A stretch of DNA of 64,000 bases from Catenaria anguillulae PL171. Lineage: Eukaryota > Blastocladiomycota > Blastocladiomycetes > Blastocladiales > Catenariaceae. Positions within the stretch are counted from its first letter, which is position 1. Every line of letters starts with the position of its first letter. The stretch is from NCBI GenBank assembly GCA_002102555.1, contig MCFL01000005.1, positions 248,001 to 312,000 of the forward strand, written 5' to 3'. Under the pieces are notes generated by a model. It was not told the origin of the DNA and did not search any database. It saw only the letters and a list, made by a program, of their open reading frames with translations. The position numbers and the translations under genes are program-made. Shown one piece after another: positions 1-12,532 of this stretch.

Positions 1-2757
1 CTGGATTCGTGACGCCATTCAAGAGCAAGCCATCGGCACCCGAGCCGCCGCCGACAAGCGAGTTTGCGACACCTGCACGGCCCGCATCAATGGCACCACC
101 AGCAGCGACGCCGTCCATTGCGGACCTATGCGCCGGCCACTCCCGTCTATTTCAACGCTGGCCATGACCCCTCTCATGACCCCACAATCGCTCCCTCCGT
201 CGTCAATGACCGTATCTCGGCCGGCGGGTCAGCAACCTTTCAAGACGCCATTGAGGATGCCCCGACAACCGTCGACTTCGGCTGCACCAACGCCCTCAGC
301 AGCGGGCGGGCGGCGAGTTGTTCCGCAGCCGCAGCCAAAGTCGACTCAGTCCACGCCGAGCACGGCCGGAAAGCAAGGCTCACGCTCGGTCCCTTCCGTG
401 TTTGATCTCACTTGGCAGCCATCGGTCGTTGGTAAACCCCGTCGGCAACTGCGCGACCTGGGTACACGCAACTTGGGCAATGTGGCGCCGAGCGGAAACG
501 ATGCGCTTCACTTACTCATTACGTCGTCCTTGGCTGCGGCCACGTTTACCTTCCCCTCGCTCGGCATCAGCGGGTGGGGACCCGCGGATGCTTACGCCGA
601 AATGGTCCAAGCCGGTGCCGTGCCGCACTTGATTACGCACCGATGGGTGAGGAACCATTACCGGTGGATTGTGTGGAAGCTCGCCGGGTATACTCGTACG
701 TATGGTGGCAGCGGACAAGGCGAAGAGGATGCTGCCGGAGTCATGGTCCCAAAGCTCTCGCGCGACACGGTCATGCGCCAGCTCAAGTACCGGTACGAGC
801 GCGAAATTGTGCAGGGTCATCAGTCGGCGCTCAAGCAGATCTTGGAGCGTGACGAGTTGGGGTATCGCCCCGCAGTGTTTTGTGTGGCAAGGGTCGCGGT
901 CGTCGGATCTGGCACAGCCAACGAGGGTGGTGGGAGTGCATTGCTCGAATTGACGGACGGGTGGTATTCGATCCTGGCCGTGCCCGACGACGTTTTGCTT
1001 TCGGCCGTCCACCGCGGCCGGATCCGCGTCGGGTGCAAGTTGGCCGTGTCCATGGCGCCAATGATCAACAATGCGGACGGCATCGCCGCCGTAGATGCGA
1101 CTCCCGATTGGCCGCCCGTCACGTCCCAGGACATGACGTACGACCCGCTAGATCCGGATCTTTCGGCCACTGCCCCTACCCTCAAACTTTCGTGCAACTC
1201 GACCAAGCTCGCCCGCTGGGACGCCAAGCTTGGGTTCATGGGCGGCCGTCGCACACTTCCCGTGTCGGTGCGCTCGCTTTCGCCCAACGGCAGCGCCTTT
1301 TCGGAAATTGGCGTCCAAGTCTTGCGCGTGTACCCGCTCATGCACATGGAAACGTTTCCCAATGGGGAGCGCGCGTACCGAAACGACCGCGAGGAGGCCG
1401 AGGCCCAGCGGCAGTATGACGCCATGATGCGCCAGCAGCGCGTTTTACCTGATGCACGCCGGATCGCGCGCGCAGAGCAGGTTTCTGACGAGCAGCTGGC
1501 GCAGGTCATTGTTTGGGCAGTGGGAGGATTTGAAAGCAGAGGTGCCTAGGGCGGACGTGGTGGCAGAGTTGGAGCGAGGGCAAGGCAAGTGTCTGAGCGC
1601 GAGTTGCAGGCGGCTAGGAGCAAGTGTCAGAGGAATGTGACGCCGTTTTTCAGGGTGCTTGTTGCGTGCGCACGGCAAGAGACGAGGTGCGAGAAGAAGA
1701 GTGCGTTGGCGATGCGGATCAACAAGATGAGCCCGGGCAAGTCGAGCCGGCGAGGGGACCCGTGTGTGCAGAAAGAGCATTGATTTCCGTCTGGCGGCCG
1801 ACGAGTCGGCGAGGATGGACATCAAGGAGGGTCAGTTTTTCAGGGTACATTCCGTCACACTGTTGATCTCACATTTTTGGGAGCTTTTGTTAAAACGCGC
1901 TCTTTCGTTGATAGATCCTGAATGGCAACGTCACGGGGAAAATCAAGGGCCGGCTCCGAATCACGGCCAACCGCCGAACCGCCTGGATCCCGTACACGCC
2001 CGCGAAACCGGAAGGGCCGGGTGGCCGTGCGCCTACCGAATACGTCCCGCGCACAATGGTGACCGAGTATCGATGCCTCATCAACCCAACGCTGGAAAAC
2101 GAGGCCCGCTTGGCCTACCCAGACGCCGCCGCCGTCGACATTCCAAAACTGACGACCGAGGTCGATCTTCGCGGATTTATCCTGGACGTGCGCCGTGTGG
2201 CCAACTCGGGCGCGGGCATGGAATTGCACCTCATGGACGCAACCAGGTGCGGGTTTGTTGTTGTCAAGCTGTACGAGCGCATGTGGATTCCGGCATTCCA
2301 CGACTCGCTTGCACCCGGCGTGTGCGTCGAGCTGCGCAACATCAAGACGCGCCGCATGGATTCACGATTTTACGTGCCGTATTTGGAATCGACCGAGGAG
2401 ACTGAGATTGTCAAGGTGCGCGGCGTGGGCGTGGCGAGCAAAGAGCAAATTGAGAGGGGCAGGCAGGCAATGGCCGATCCAATTGGCCGCGGGCAGATGC
2501 AGCTTGGGCAGAGGGAGATGCAGGGCGTCAACATTGGTGAGTTTTTCAGTCAGAGTCCTTAATGTCTCTCTGTCTCGTTCGTCTTTACGAGGCGTGGTTC
2601 GTTTTTCTAGTTTTTCGATATATATTTAGATTCCCCCATCGCACCTCTTTTGGCGCATGACGGCTGGCTATGGCGCAAGGCACATGATTACGTTTTCATT
2701 CCAGATCCAATTTTAATTGCGGTCGCGGTAACGGAGGACGTTCCCTTGCGGCAATGA
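1..2757 (+). CDS. BRCA2: BRCA2 homologue, C-terminal DNA-binding region (5' end outside window)
   Basis: Mediator that loads RAD51 onto single-stranded DNA during homologous recombination in the nucleus. Seen: Pro/Ser/Thr-rich low-complexity sequence up to about 400; the helical domain with the family signature WVRNHYRWIVWKLA (about 640-690); OB1 with LELTDGWYSILAVP (about 940-990); a charged stretch at the tower position (about 1390-1620), clearly shorter than in animals; OB2 with ISVWRP and EGQFFRVHS (about 1780-1844); OB3 with EVDLRGFILDVRRV (from 2158). Introns at 1845-1914 and 2537-2629 join the frames cleanly; the stop is at 2755-2757. The frame changes near 130, 1520, 1590, 1690 and 1805, mostly as single missing bases. 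Any BRC repeats would lie to the left of the window. The order helical-OB1-tower-OB2-OB3 makes the family assignment firm. Confidence 0.92.
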
Positions 2758-3356
2758 ACCGTTTCTCCACGGGACTATGGTGGGATATCGGGCGTTGCCT
2801 TGGTTTCTTTTTGTTTTCGTATTTTGGGAGGTTGCTTTCTTTTTCTTATCCGCACCTTGACCCTGACCTGGTCCTTTCCTGTGAATTTTTTCTTCTCTTG
2901 TGTTCTTGGGAGCCGCCAAGTCCTCTCAGCACTCGTGAGTATTTCAACATGGCCGAGTCCATCAGGGGCAGTGGCCATGCTTGAAACACACGTGCATCCA
3001 GACGTACACGGCCATTATTGGCCCTTGATTATGGATTCCTTGTCATTTGCTCTGCTTTACTGCTTACCCCCTGGCCTTTTTCGGGTGTTTGTGCTGTGTC
3101 GATACACATATTACGAGCAAGCGATCACTGTGTAGCACAAGGGAGTAGCCTTTCTCCTCTGTCCGCTGTGGGTACACATGCTTCTGACGGGGGCATGCCA
3201 GCTAAATGTTAAATGGCGGCGAGTGTTTGTCAATCGGCTCCTCTTTGGTCTCGTTGGTGGATTGGAAAGGCCGAAAGAGTTCAAGGCACATCAAGTGCGT
3301 ATTGCAATTGCCAAGTAAAGAAGGAGAAAACCAACACGTGTTGCTGACAGGCCAAC
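2758..3356. other. Intergenic, convergent BRCA2 / SPEF2 3' ends
   Basis: About 600 bases between two convergent genes. The first half is T-rich on the + strand. Short open frames occur on both strands, but none has a recognisable domain or splice pattern. I see no gene here. Confidence 0.6.
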
Positions 3357-6300
3357 TCAAATTAAACTGGCCTTTGCCGGCGGCGACACTGGCGGCGACG
3401 CCAATCCAACACTGGACATGCCCGGGCCGACCCCAATTCCACCCAAGACGTGCTGATGAAGCAAAATGGTGCCCGCCGTGATTGGCCGCTTTTGAATCTC
3501 GGCAAACATGTCCGGTTCATACTCAAAGAGCAAGCATTGTGGAAAGTTGAGAGGCGACGGTTTGGGAATCGTGCTGACGCCGTCCGAGGGCCGAATGATG
3601 GGGCCAGACAGGCGGATAAAGTCGTCATGCGTCAAGGTCGGCTCACCGCTGTTACTGGTGATGATGGGCGGGAGCAGAGTAGCGTCCGAGGAGGATTGCT
3701 TGGCCAGCTCAAAGAGGTGGTCGATGAGGGGCTGTTCCAAGTATTGAGTTAGCGGGGCGGTCAAAACGCGTCAACCAAGTGAAGTTGGAGCATACCGCAG
3801 GATACACAGGCGCAGATACCAAGGTATGGGACAGGATCCACTTTAGCTGCGCCTTGTTGACACCTCCACCAAACAAATCAAACGCCTTGGCGAGCCCCCG
3901 CCGCGGGTTGGTATCACAACAGCTCATGAGCCCGAAGTCGAGTGCGTCAAACACAATCGATGACGCATCTGTGCTCAGACGTGTCGACTTGTTCGCATCA
4001 TGCGTTGACTGCTGCAACTGGTCGCCTGTGGGGGTACTCGGCGGGCGTTCCTTTATCGAACCAGGGTGCACACTGAATGTTTCTGTTGATTCATGGATCC
4101 CGTGTCAGAAGGCGAGACTGTGTGAATTTGTGAATACAAAGTGGAAATGGGACGAAATGCGAACCAAAGATTAACTCCTTGACTTTTTGAGGGCGATTGA
4201 ACTGCCGGCTCGACTCTGACATGTCTTGAGTCTCGAACCAGAGCGTCGTCGACATGAGCTCGTCCTTGGTCATGATCCAATTGGATTCCGGACTGGAAAA
4301 CAAGGATCCGAACTCCTTGATCTGCTCTCTCGGGGCTGGTAAAATGCGAGCAGCAAACATGACAAACTTTTTCCATGACACAAACCCAGAGTCGTGCGGA
4401 TCAAGGATTGGGGCAAGGGCCGACATTTGGTCGGGGCTTTGGATGAGGTGTTCAGGCAAAAACTCGCAGGCAGTCTGTGATCCACGCACAGTTCTGGTCA
4501 GTTTCTTGGGGTGAATCACTTTGATCTCCACGAGCGAAATGGTTTAGTGTACCGGCTGCAGAGCGATCCGTCGAAGCAAGTCACAAAAATGTCGAGACGA
4601 CAACATGCCGTCGCGAGCAAATGCCCTAAACTGAGAAACCAAGTTGTGTAGTTGCAATATGGTGAAGTGATCCGACCCTGCGTGTGTGTGAATACCCTTG
4701 GTGAGTGTCAACTCGGACGTCAAGCGTCCAACAGCGTGTACAAAGAGCGAGACGTACTCAGCTTCTCAATGGGACTGATTGGCCGCGGCATGGGCTCGGG
4801 CTCGTACGTGAGCGCATGATAATTCACGGAAAAGTGTTGTCCGTCCAATAGCAACTCGTTGGGCAGCTTGAGCTCCAACTCAATCGCTTGCTTAATGAGC
4901 TGCACCACGTCTTTGATGGCGACCATCTCTCCCTTGAACGAATTCCCGACACATTCATCCAAGTACGCAAAGACTTCCATTGTCCGCATTCGAATCTCGC
5001 GCAAATGGTCGCACGCGACATCCGCAATCCGTGCAATCCTGGCTCGAACCGTCGCCGCTCCACTTGCAACGCCTTAACATATTCAGGAAGCAGTTCGACC
5101 TCAGGACGATCCTCGATTGATGGCAGCGGAAGTGAAGCGGCCCCAGCTCCTGCATTTCCGGCTGGCGCATTCGCCGCTGCACCTCCGTGAACCATGCTGC
5201 TTCCCGCTCCAGCCGGCCCCTTGGCTGAAGCCGCTGGTGGTGGGGGTCGGTTTGCAATCAACTTGCTGCCCATGTTATCCTTGGCCACCTTCTCCGCCAC
5301 CTTTTTGTCATCCTCCTCAACTTGGTTGACAAACGCGTTCGCCGCTTCTACTGCCTTGAAAATGTCGGCAAACAAGACCGATTCCGGTGGATTCTCGTCA
5401 ACCGCCGCAGTTTGGGGCGGCGCGGCTTTGGTAATCCAACGGTACTGCCCGCCAATCCAGTTGAGGCGCTCAATCCAGAGGATGGTGCTGCCAAGGTAGT
5501 TGCAGCGGCTGATGTTTGCCTACGCCCGCCCTTGGTTGCTGGCTCGGCAAGCGTGTTGGCCTTGCTCGCACTGACGCTGTTTGCCTTGGTCGATGACGCC
5601 GACTGCTCCCGCTTCACAGTCAAGAGCGTCGGCGACAACTTGAGTGGATTATCGTCTGCGACGCGACCATTCGGCCCTGCCATAGCTGGCTTGGGCAGCA
5701 CAAGCATCTTGGGCAAGACCTCGGTCACGAGCATTTGCTGTGTATCCCGCGCGTAATCAATCAGCAGGTGCCGTGTCAATGAGAAGCGATCGAGCTCGGC
5801 TTGCATCATGGAAATGTACACGTCCATGATGAGTAAGTAATGGTCCTCGACGAAATGGCTTGTGACAATGGAAATGCGCTCGTTCTCTGCTTGCTCCTTG
5901 CGCTCGTCGCTAATGGCCCATAACTTGTCGCGCATGTCCTCGGTCCGATGATGCAGCTCGGCTTTGGCGTCAATGTCACCTCGCAGGTCGTCCTCGAGCG
6001 CATTGAAATCGTCTTGAAATTCGCGAAGGACATCCTGCTTGGTATCTGGACGCGTGACAAATCGCTCAAAGTGCCGCTTGACTTCGTAAAAGTATACGAG
6101 AAGGGTTTCGCGTTCGCGCCGGAGAGAGCGAAAGAGGAACTTCATGGTGTTGGTGAATGCGGTTTCAATCACGGCCCACTCTGTTCACAACAGAAGCATG
6201 GAAATGAATGCGGCGTCCAGCAAGAAAAAAGTACGTCATTGAGTCGATCATCCAGACGTCAGCGTACCGTCAGCCAAAACAAAAAGTAGCCTGGGCGACG

Positions 6301-9147
6301 GATCCTTCTTGGACTCCTTGAGAGGCTCAATGCCCGTTGGAGCTATAATGCTTGATTAGGTCAGAGAGCTCGTTTGCACAAGAAGGAGAAACAGGAAACG
6401 TACACAATCCGCCCTGCGCATTCTTTGCCACCTCCATGTTCGACTTGCGGTCCTTTTGAGCCGAAGCGGATGACACCCTCGACTTTGCGGCCGACGGCAC
6501 ACGCGATCCGCCCGCTGATGAGCTGAGTTTCTTGTTGTCCTCCTTTCCTCCCGTGGCTGCGGCAGCTCCAGTTGGTTTCTCGAGCGCGTCGCCTGCACCA
6601 TCAGCAGGCTGGGAGATGGGAATCTGCCCGGGCTGCTGCGTACGGGCGCCACCGGCTGGCGGGGAGCCGGGTCGTGGCTGAAGTTGTTGCTGCTGCTGGG
6701 ATGTGTGCTGGCTTGATACAGGGACCGGAAGAGGAGGCGGAAGCATTGCTTCGATGGCCTTCATTTTCTTTGCACGGGCGTCACTGACAAGCTTGTCAAT
6801 CTGAGCCCAGGTTGATTCGCGGTCGGTCGCATCAATCACCTATAGAACAAAGGAACATGGGTTAGCCGAATGCTCATTACTTGGTGGAATCAGTTGGAGA
6901 GCCGTACAGTCAAGTTCTTGAACTTGTTGTACCACTCGACGAGCTTTGGCTGCTCTTCCTCAAACAAGGCCACCTTGATGTGCAGCTGGGTATCCGAATC
7001 CGGCTGCACGGCAACCACATTGTCCAATCTGCTTGCGGCAGGTGGATTGTACTCGATGTGATACTGGGTGCCGTTGACAATTACATCAGCCCTCCTACCC
7101 GTCGACCGTTTGAACGCCACCTCGTTTTCGACATGCATAAGAATGACGTGGTCAAAGCAACTTGGTCCAGTAAATCCTTGGCCAAGGTCACCACCGTCCT
7201 TTCCGTCAGGCGCCAAATTGGACCGGCGCTGCTTACCACCAGACTGTGGTCCCATGTTCGCAGTAGACACGGCACCAAAGCCGCCAGGACCAGCGGGCGA
7301 AGCGGATGGGGAGCGTTTGATGTTTCCAGGCGTAACGGGCTTGGGCTCCTCGAATCCGGTGAGCTCACGGTCCAGCAGCGCTGCTTGTGCCCGTGTGCGT
7401 GGAAATCCGACCAGAATCCAGCCGTTCGTCGGTGACTCGACAATTGGCGTCCTCTCAGCCCCGCTTCCAGGTGGAGTAACAATTGTTGGCGGGCCGTTGA
7501 CCGTGACGCTTGGCTGGATCGTCGGTGGTCCGCCATTACCTTGCGCATTGGCAATCGCAGCCATGGCGCTCTTTTCTGCTTCCAAACTCTTGGCGGCGAT
7601 TTGCCGAATGCGATACACAATCAGGCCAACGAGTACCTCGTCCTCAACCTGTTGCCCCTTGATCAGTGCCGAGCGCGCACGCTTTCCCAGTCCAACCAAG
7701 GTCGAGTCCCACTCGGAGCTGGAGGCGAGCCGCTCGCTCTGATCGGCAATTTGAATGGCGCGAGAGACGAGCATTTCCGGGTCAATTTGCGCGACATTGT
7801 ACATGGAGGCGAGTCGAGCGGCGACGGTCGATTTTCCCGACATGGATTTGCCCAGCAGGCACAGCTTGAGCGGAAACGCAGGGAGCGGGTCACGTGTGGG
7901 AGCAGGATCAAGTGATAGGGAGAATGTCAGGATATGCGAAATGATGGATCCGAGTGTCGGGTTGGACTGCGGTTGGCTATGTCTCAGGCAAAGCACAATG
8001 TGAGAGTGTGCCGCGTGTACAACAAGGGGAGGAAGAGTCCGTACCCTTGCCGATACGCCCATCCGGCGCTTCCCTCCAAGTACATGCTAAACTCGCTCTC
8101 GTCAAGCAATTTGATGGTCTCTGCCTCTTGTTTGCTGTCCGCAGCCGCAGCCAATGCGTCGAGGTGGGATTGCTCGGGCAAGACATCCACAGAGATCTTG
8201 TCCTTGGTCGGGTCTGTCGAGTGAACGGGAGCCACAGGCTTGCTCTTCACGAAAAGCACCTTCCACTCCGGAGGAGCTGTGGAGGAACGGCACCATCGTT
8301 GAGTTCCTTGTAGTCAACAATCTGCGTGTTTCGGAGCCATTTGGTCAGTGGACGCCTTCAATTGCATATCGAGATCATGGCCCAGAATGCACCTTGAATG
8401 CCAAAGTCAACAAATCCTCCACCACCCACCGCACATGCGTGTGTGCTTGTCAAGCTTTTCCCTGGCCTTTTCCTCCAAGACTTGGCGATATTGCATAAGC
8501 ATCAACTCTGTTGCGTCCTCATACTCTTGGTGGTGCCTTTGCGCGGCCTCATGTTCCCTCTCCAGGGCATCTTCATACTCCTTTTGCCGCTGCTCGGCGT
8601 ACTGCATCTCGCGAAACTCGCGGTTCTTGACCATAACCTGCTTCTCGTTCCTGACTGCATTGAGCTGCCGCGCGATCCGCCGCTCGTGCTTTGCCTGGCG
8701 CGACAGGCGTGCAAGCAGTGCCGCTTCGGCGTCCGCAGCGAGGCGCGCGGCCTGCTCGCGCTGGCTGTCCAGGAGGCGAGCACGCCGGTCACGTTCGCGC
8801 TCGCGGCGAAGGGCTTGCTCTTCAGCTTTGCGTGTCTTGAGCGACTGGCGGTATTCGTTGGCATCGCGTTGGATTTGCGCTGCGGGAAACTCGGATTGCA
8901 GGAGCGCTAGATGGGCGGCGTGATCGAGCGGTTCGCGCACAGACAAGAAGGTTCTGACGGCATGTTGTGGGACAGGAGCGGTTATAGTTGCCAAGTCGGG
9001 GTCAGAGGTGCCGACGGCGGGAAGGGCGGGGCCTTTGCGTTTGGCCAAGCCGCTGCCAGTGAGAACAGGCTGTTGCTGGGAATCCGACGTTAACTTTCGC
9101 AAGTGTCGGGCTTCAAACTCGTCAATGGCGGCAAGTGGATCCAGGGG
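3357..9147 (-). CDS. SPEF2: SPEF2/CPC1-type axonemal central-pair protein
   Basis: Structural protein of the axonemal central-pair C1b projection (CPC1 in Chlamydomonas, SPEF2/KPL2 in mammals), needed for flagellar beating. Read on the minus strand: a charged coiled coil (about 8950-8430) with ERRIARQLNAVRNEK, matching the SPEF2 coil; a linker with LLDESEFSMYLEG (about 8110); an adenylate-kinase-like domain (about 7890-6890) with P-loop LLGKSMSGKST and GWILVGFPRTRAQA; a Pro/Gln-rich linker (6839-6327); the conserved helical block with RPDTKQDVLREFQDDF and KLWAISDERKEQAE (6172-5700); a C-terminal half with EF-hand-like segments (DPHDSGFVSWKKF, about 4410; final exon 3764-3357). It is multi-exon, and some internal frame changes look like missing bases. 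The N-terminal calponin-homology domain of animal SPEF2 was not found; coding can be followed back to about 9147, where PLDPLAAIDEFEARHL follows a possible TAG acceptor. The 5' end is therefore uncertain. Confidence 0.9.
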
Positions 9148-9363
9148 CTACGATTCAAGGACTTGATGGGCGCGAGTGATTGCTTCTGTTTGTTTGTGCC
9201 TCATGAAAGGTAAGCCTTCGTGGATGGTGCCCCTCGCTGTGGGAACTTGGTTCGTGAACGGACCGTGTGAAGGCCGCGTCGCGGCGACAGCTGGGCGCCA
9301 GAGCGGTTCATGGTAAATCAATGTTGGATGGACTTTGCCAAAGCACAAATCATGGGATTGCAT
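9148..9363 (-). CDS. Possible 71-aa protein or 5' exon of SPEF2
   Basis: An ATG-initiated frame of 71 codons (starts MQSHDLCFGKVHPTLIYHE, ends AITRAHQVLES) with codon use like its neighbours. Its TAG stop lies directly against, and in the same frame as, the first readable SPEF2 codons. It could be a separate small protein in the gap between CAF16 and SPEF2, or a 5' exon whose boundary is blurred. It shows no calponin-homology features and I do not recognise it. The remaining 9364-9572 shows nothing convincing. Confidence 0.3.
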   Translation of the reverse strand: MQSHDLCFGKVHPTLIYHEPLWRPAVAATRPSHGPFTNQVPTARGTIHEGLPFMRHKQTEAITRAHQVLES

Positions 9364-9572
9364 GAGCTTCCTCGTCGTTCTTTGAGCCATGCTTGACTCT
9401 GGTGCAGCACTCGTCGTCCTCCGGATCATTCATGAGCGCCTTGGGCTGGCACTGCTCGACATATGTACCACTGGCAGTCGCGGGCAACCAACAGGCGGTA
9501 TGATAGTACATTTGAGCAAAAAATGTATTGACGTAAGTAAGCAATAAGTACACAACTACGGGGTCAACATCA

Positions 9573-10598
9573 CTAGTAGGGATCTGCGCGATACCAGTAA
9601 TTGTAATACTTGTCTCCATGAACCTTCATATCATCCTTGAGATCATCCCACTTTGTCCTCTCCTTCTTTTCGCCATCGCCAACCCGTGCGTTCGCGGTAC
9701 TTGCGGTCCTCGCGCAACCAGCCTTCCACGATGCGGAGCAGCGGCGAATCGTACGCCTGCGGAAGGTTCTCGCGTTGGATGAGCTTGTTGAACTCGACCG
9801 TTTCCAAAATCTCGCCATGGCGCATGCGAGCAACGTGCGAGGGCCAGTCGCTCATGCCGTCAAAATGTGGTGCAATAGACCACGGTGGCGCCCCGGACTT
9901 CGCATTCGCGGCGGATAAAGGCAAGCAGGTCGCGGCGGACGAGAACGTCCAGGTCGACAGTGACTTCGTCTAAAAATATGATGCGGAGGATGAGTGAGCT
10001 CTCATCCCAGCAAAAAAAAGAGATGCGAAAGGAACGCACCAAGGAGCAAAATGTCGAACGGGTTCAACAACCCCAGCAAAATCTGCACACGACGCCGTTG
10101 TCCATCTGAAATTTGATGTGTGCGCCATGTGGGGTCCACCTCGAGCAAATGCAAAAGTGCAGCGAGGCGGTCGGGATGCTCGCCGGCATTGTGCGACTCG
10201 AGCAACACCGATACTTGAAGGTCGCGCTTGGTGACTGGGTTTTGAACCCACTCGGGGCCGAGATAGGTAATGCCGTCGGGCGTGTTGAAGTAGGCGTGCT
10301 GACCCTTGACGAGAACATCGTCGCGGACCAGTCGCTTGCCGGCAAGAATGCGCAAAAGTGTCGTCTTACCTGCGCCGTTCGATCCCACTGCGACATTTAC
10401 AGCGGGTCAGCCGATAATGGTCAGGACAGTCAGGGAACAAGGTGTTGACGGACCAAGCAAGCAACGAGCGCCCCTGGGAACCGAGAGCTTGAGCTTATTG
10501 AGAATCAAGGGTCCGCCATACGTGAAGGAAAGCGAGTCGGTGTGAATGGCCTGTTGCTGCTGGGCAGCGGTCGGCTGTTGTGGAGTGTCAATGTCCAT
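9573..10598 (-). CDS. CAF16: CAF16-type soluble ABC ATPase
   Basis: ATP-binding-cassette protein without membrane segments, of the CAF16 family (in yeast a CCR4-NOT-associated factor). Three exons: 10598-10454, 10387-10040 and 9969-9573, giving about 296 aa, close to yeast CAF16 (289). Introns 10453-10388 and 10039-9970 join the frame exactly. Seen: Gln-rich start; Walker [10 protein letters not shown] just after intron 1; signature-like [15 protein letters not shown]; Walker [14 protein letters not shown] across intron 2; switch region VVYCT...[11 protein letters not shown]-terminal tail [13 protein letters not shown]. The THIFDG switch motif is broken near 9858; restoring two run lengths (ccc, ttttt) would give the family consensus. 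A further frame change lies near 9680. It is divergent from JMJD4, with 301 bases between the start codons. Confidence 0.88.
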
Positions 10599-10899
10599 GG
10601 CGTGATTGAATGAGTAGGATTGCTTAGAGCGCTTGAATTGAGCTCAAGGATGACTGTAGTGACTGCATCCCATGGTGTTGGCGGGTCTGGCCTGGCATTT
10701 TGTACTGTCGGGCCTTTGGCCAGCGAACCGTCTGCGATGATGCGAAGTGATGATGGGCATGCCGTGTCATCGACGCTTCAACACACGATCGCATCCTTTC
10801 CGAACGGCGGCTTGACTCCAACAAGGCAGAAATGCCAACACAGCCTCACGCAAACTCAGTCAGCGTCGCCCGGTTGTCGACAAGTCCTCCCACGCATCG
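10599..10899. promoter_or_regulatory. Shared upstream region of CAF16 and JMJD4
   Basis: 301 bases between two divergent start codons, so both promoters must lie here unless they overlap coding sequence. No specific motif can be claimed by eye. Confidence 0.45.
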
Positions 10900-12371
10900 A
10901 TGGATTCAGCTCATGACATGCTCGCCCAACCATCGCCGGCATCCGACGCCTACGCCCGCGATCGTCGAACCTCGCTCGACTTTTACCCGCTCGCCTCCCG
11001 CGAGATTCCAGCACGGGCAAGCCCACCTTTCCACGCCTCGATGCGGCCACGCTGACATACTCGACATTTGTGCGGGAACACTTTATTCCCAACCTGCCGG
11101 CCATCATTTCCTCGGAGCTCACCAGCTCGTGGCGTGCTCGGCGTGAGTGGGTAGTGCAACATACGGACGGGAGCCTTGGCCCCAATTTGGACCGGATTCA
11201 ACAACTGTTTGGGCATGCGAAGGCCGATGTGGCCGACTGTCTGACCCGGTGGTATTCGGATCAGGAAAAGACGGAAATGTCAGTGAGCGAGTTTGTCGAG
11301 TGTTGGCGGCGAAGGTTGCACGCTTCGCCCGGCAAGGACGAGGACGAGTGGTTGGGATATCTCAAGGACTGGCATTTTGTACGAGAGTTTGGGGCAGAGT
11401 ACACGGCGTACGATGTGCCAGAAGTATTCAAAGATGATGTATGTCGAATGTCGGCAGACTTGCACAAATGCGATTTCCGGCTCAACAGTCAACGCTGACG
11501 CTTCGGTGCGTTGATTATGTACCAGTGGCTCAACCTATGGTACGACAACCGCACAGATACTAGTGACGACTATCGCTTCGGTTCGTCGACCTGCCTTTGC
11601 CAGCTCTCACCTGTACGATCTACGCTCGACTGATGCCAAATTTCTTCACGCTTTCCAGTCTACATGGGTTGTAAAGGCACTTGGACGCCCTTCCATGCCG
11701 ACGTTCTCCGCTCCTACTCTTGGTCTTCCAACATTTGCGGCCGGAAACGTTGGTTGTTCTTCCCACCTGGTCAAGAGCACTTGTTCACCGACTCGTTTGG
11801 CGACCATGTGTATTCCGTGCAAGGGCCAATTGACGCAAAGCGGTTTCCACGGTTTGATGAAGCCGTATCGATCGAGGTGATTCAGGAGGCCGGGGAGACG
11901 GTGTTTGTTCCCAGTGGTTGGTTCCATCAAGTGTGGAATCTGGTATGTTTTCTCTACCTTTTGAGCATGACATTGGCTCGCCCAACTGACTTGCGAATAA
12001 ATTGCATAGGAGGACACCATCAGCATCAATCACAATTGGGCAAACTGCTTCAACTGGGACTTTGTTGTCCAGTCCGTTTTGGACGAGCTGGCCAAAATCC
12101 AACAGTCCATTGGGCACGTTCGCGATACCATGTCGGATCAAGAATGGCACGACCATTGCCAGCTCATGCTTCGTTCGCTAGCGGGCATTGACTCTGCGGG
12201 CGTGAGGCAGTGGGCAGAAGCTGTGGCAAAGGTCAAGGGATTGTTGAGTTGGGAAACTACCAGCCAGTGGTCACTTTGGACATGCTGGCGAATTTTCAAG
12301 GGAACGAGGACGAGTTTTCGGAGCTGTTGACACGGTTTGAACAAGGGATGCTTATCAGAACACGAAAATGA
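10900..12371 (+). CDS. JMJD4: JMJD4-type JmjC 2-oxoglutarate oxygenase
   Basis: Fe(II)/2-oxoglutarate oxygenase of the JMJD4 family; human JMJD4 hydroxylates a lysine of translation release factor eRF1. Exons 10900-11438, 11526-11580, 11659-11942 and 12010-12371 give about 413 aa, a normal family length. Seen: WLGYLKDWHF before intron 1; YMGCKGTWTPFHADV with the iron-binding HxD; NICGRKRWLFFPPGQ; EAGETVFVPSGWFHQVWNL; EDTISINHNW with the distal His. The C-terminal block MSDQEWHDHCQLMLRSLAGI also matches JMJD4. The start ATG at 10900 opens a frame (MDSAHDMLAQ) that needs one missing base near 10990 to reach the conserved part. A second missing base near 12240 moves the end to the TGA at 12369. 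It is divergent from CAF16. Confidence 0.9.
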
Positions 12372-12532
12372 CTTCTGACCCACATTACACATAGCCGCAA
12401 AATGGTAAGCAAGGGACACAACACAATTCAAAGAGAAAGGCAAGCATGTATTGACAAGAACCGAATCCCGAATCCACACATCCTTGACCCTCACCGTTAT
12501 GCGACAAAGGCACCAAGCACAACAACAGGCGC

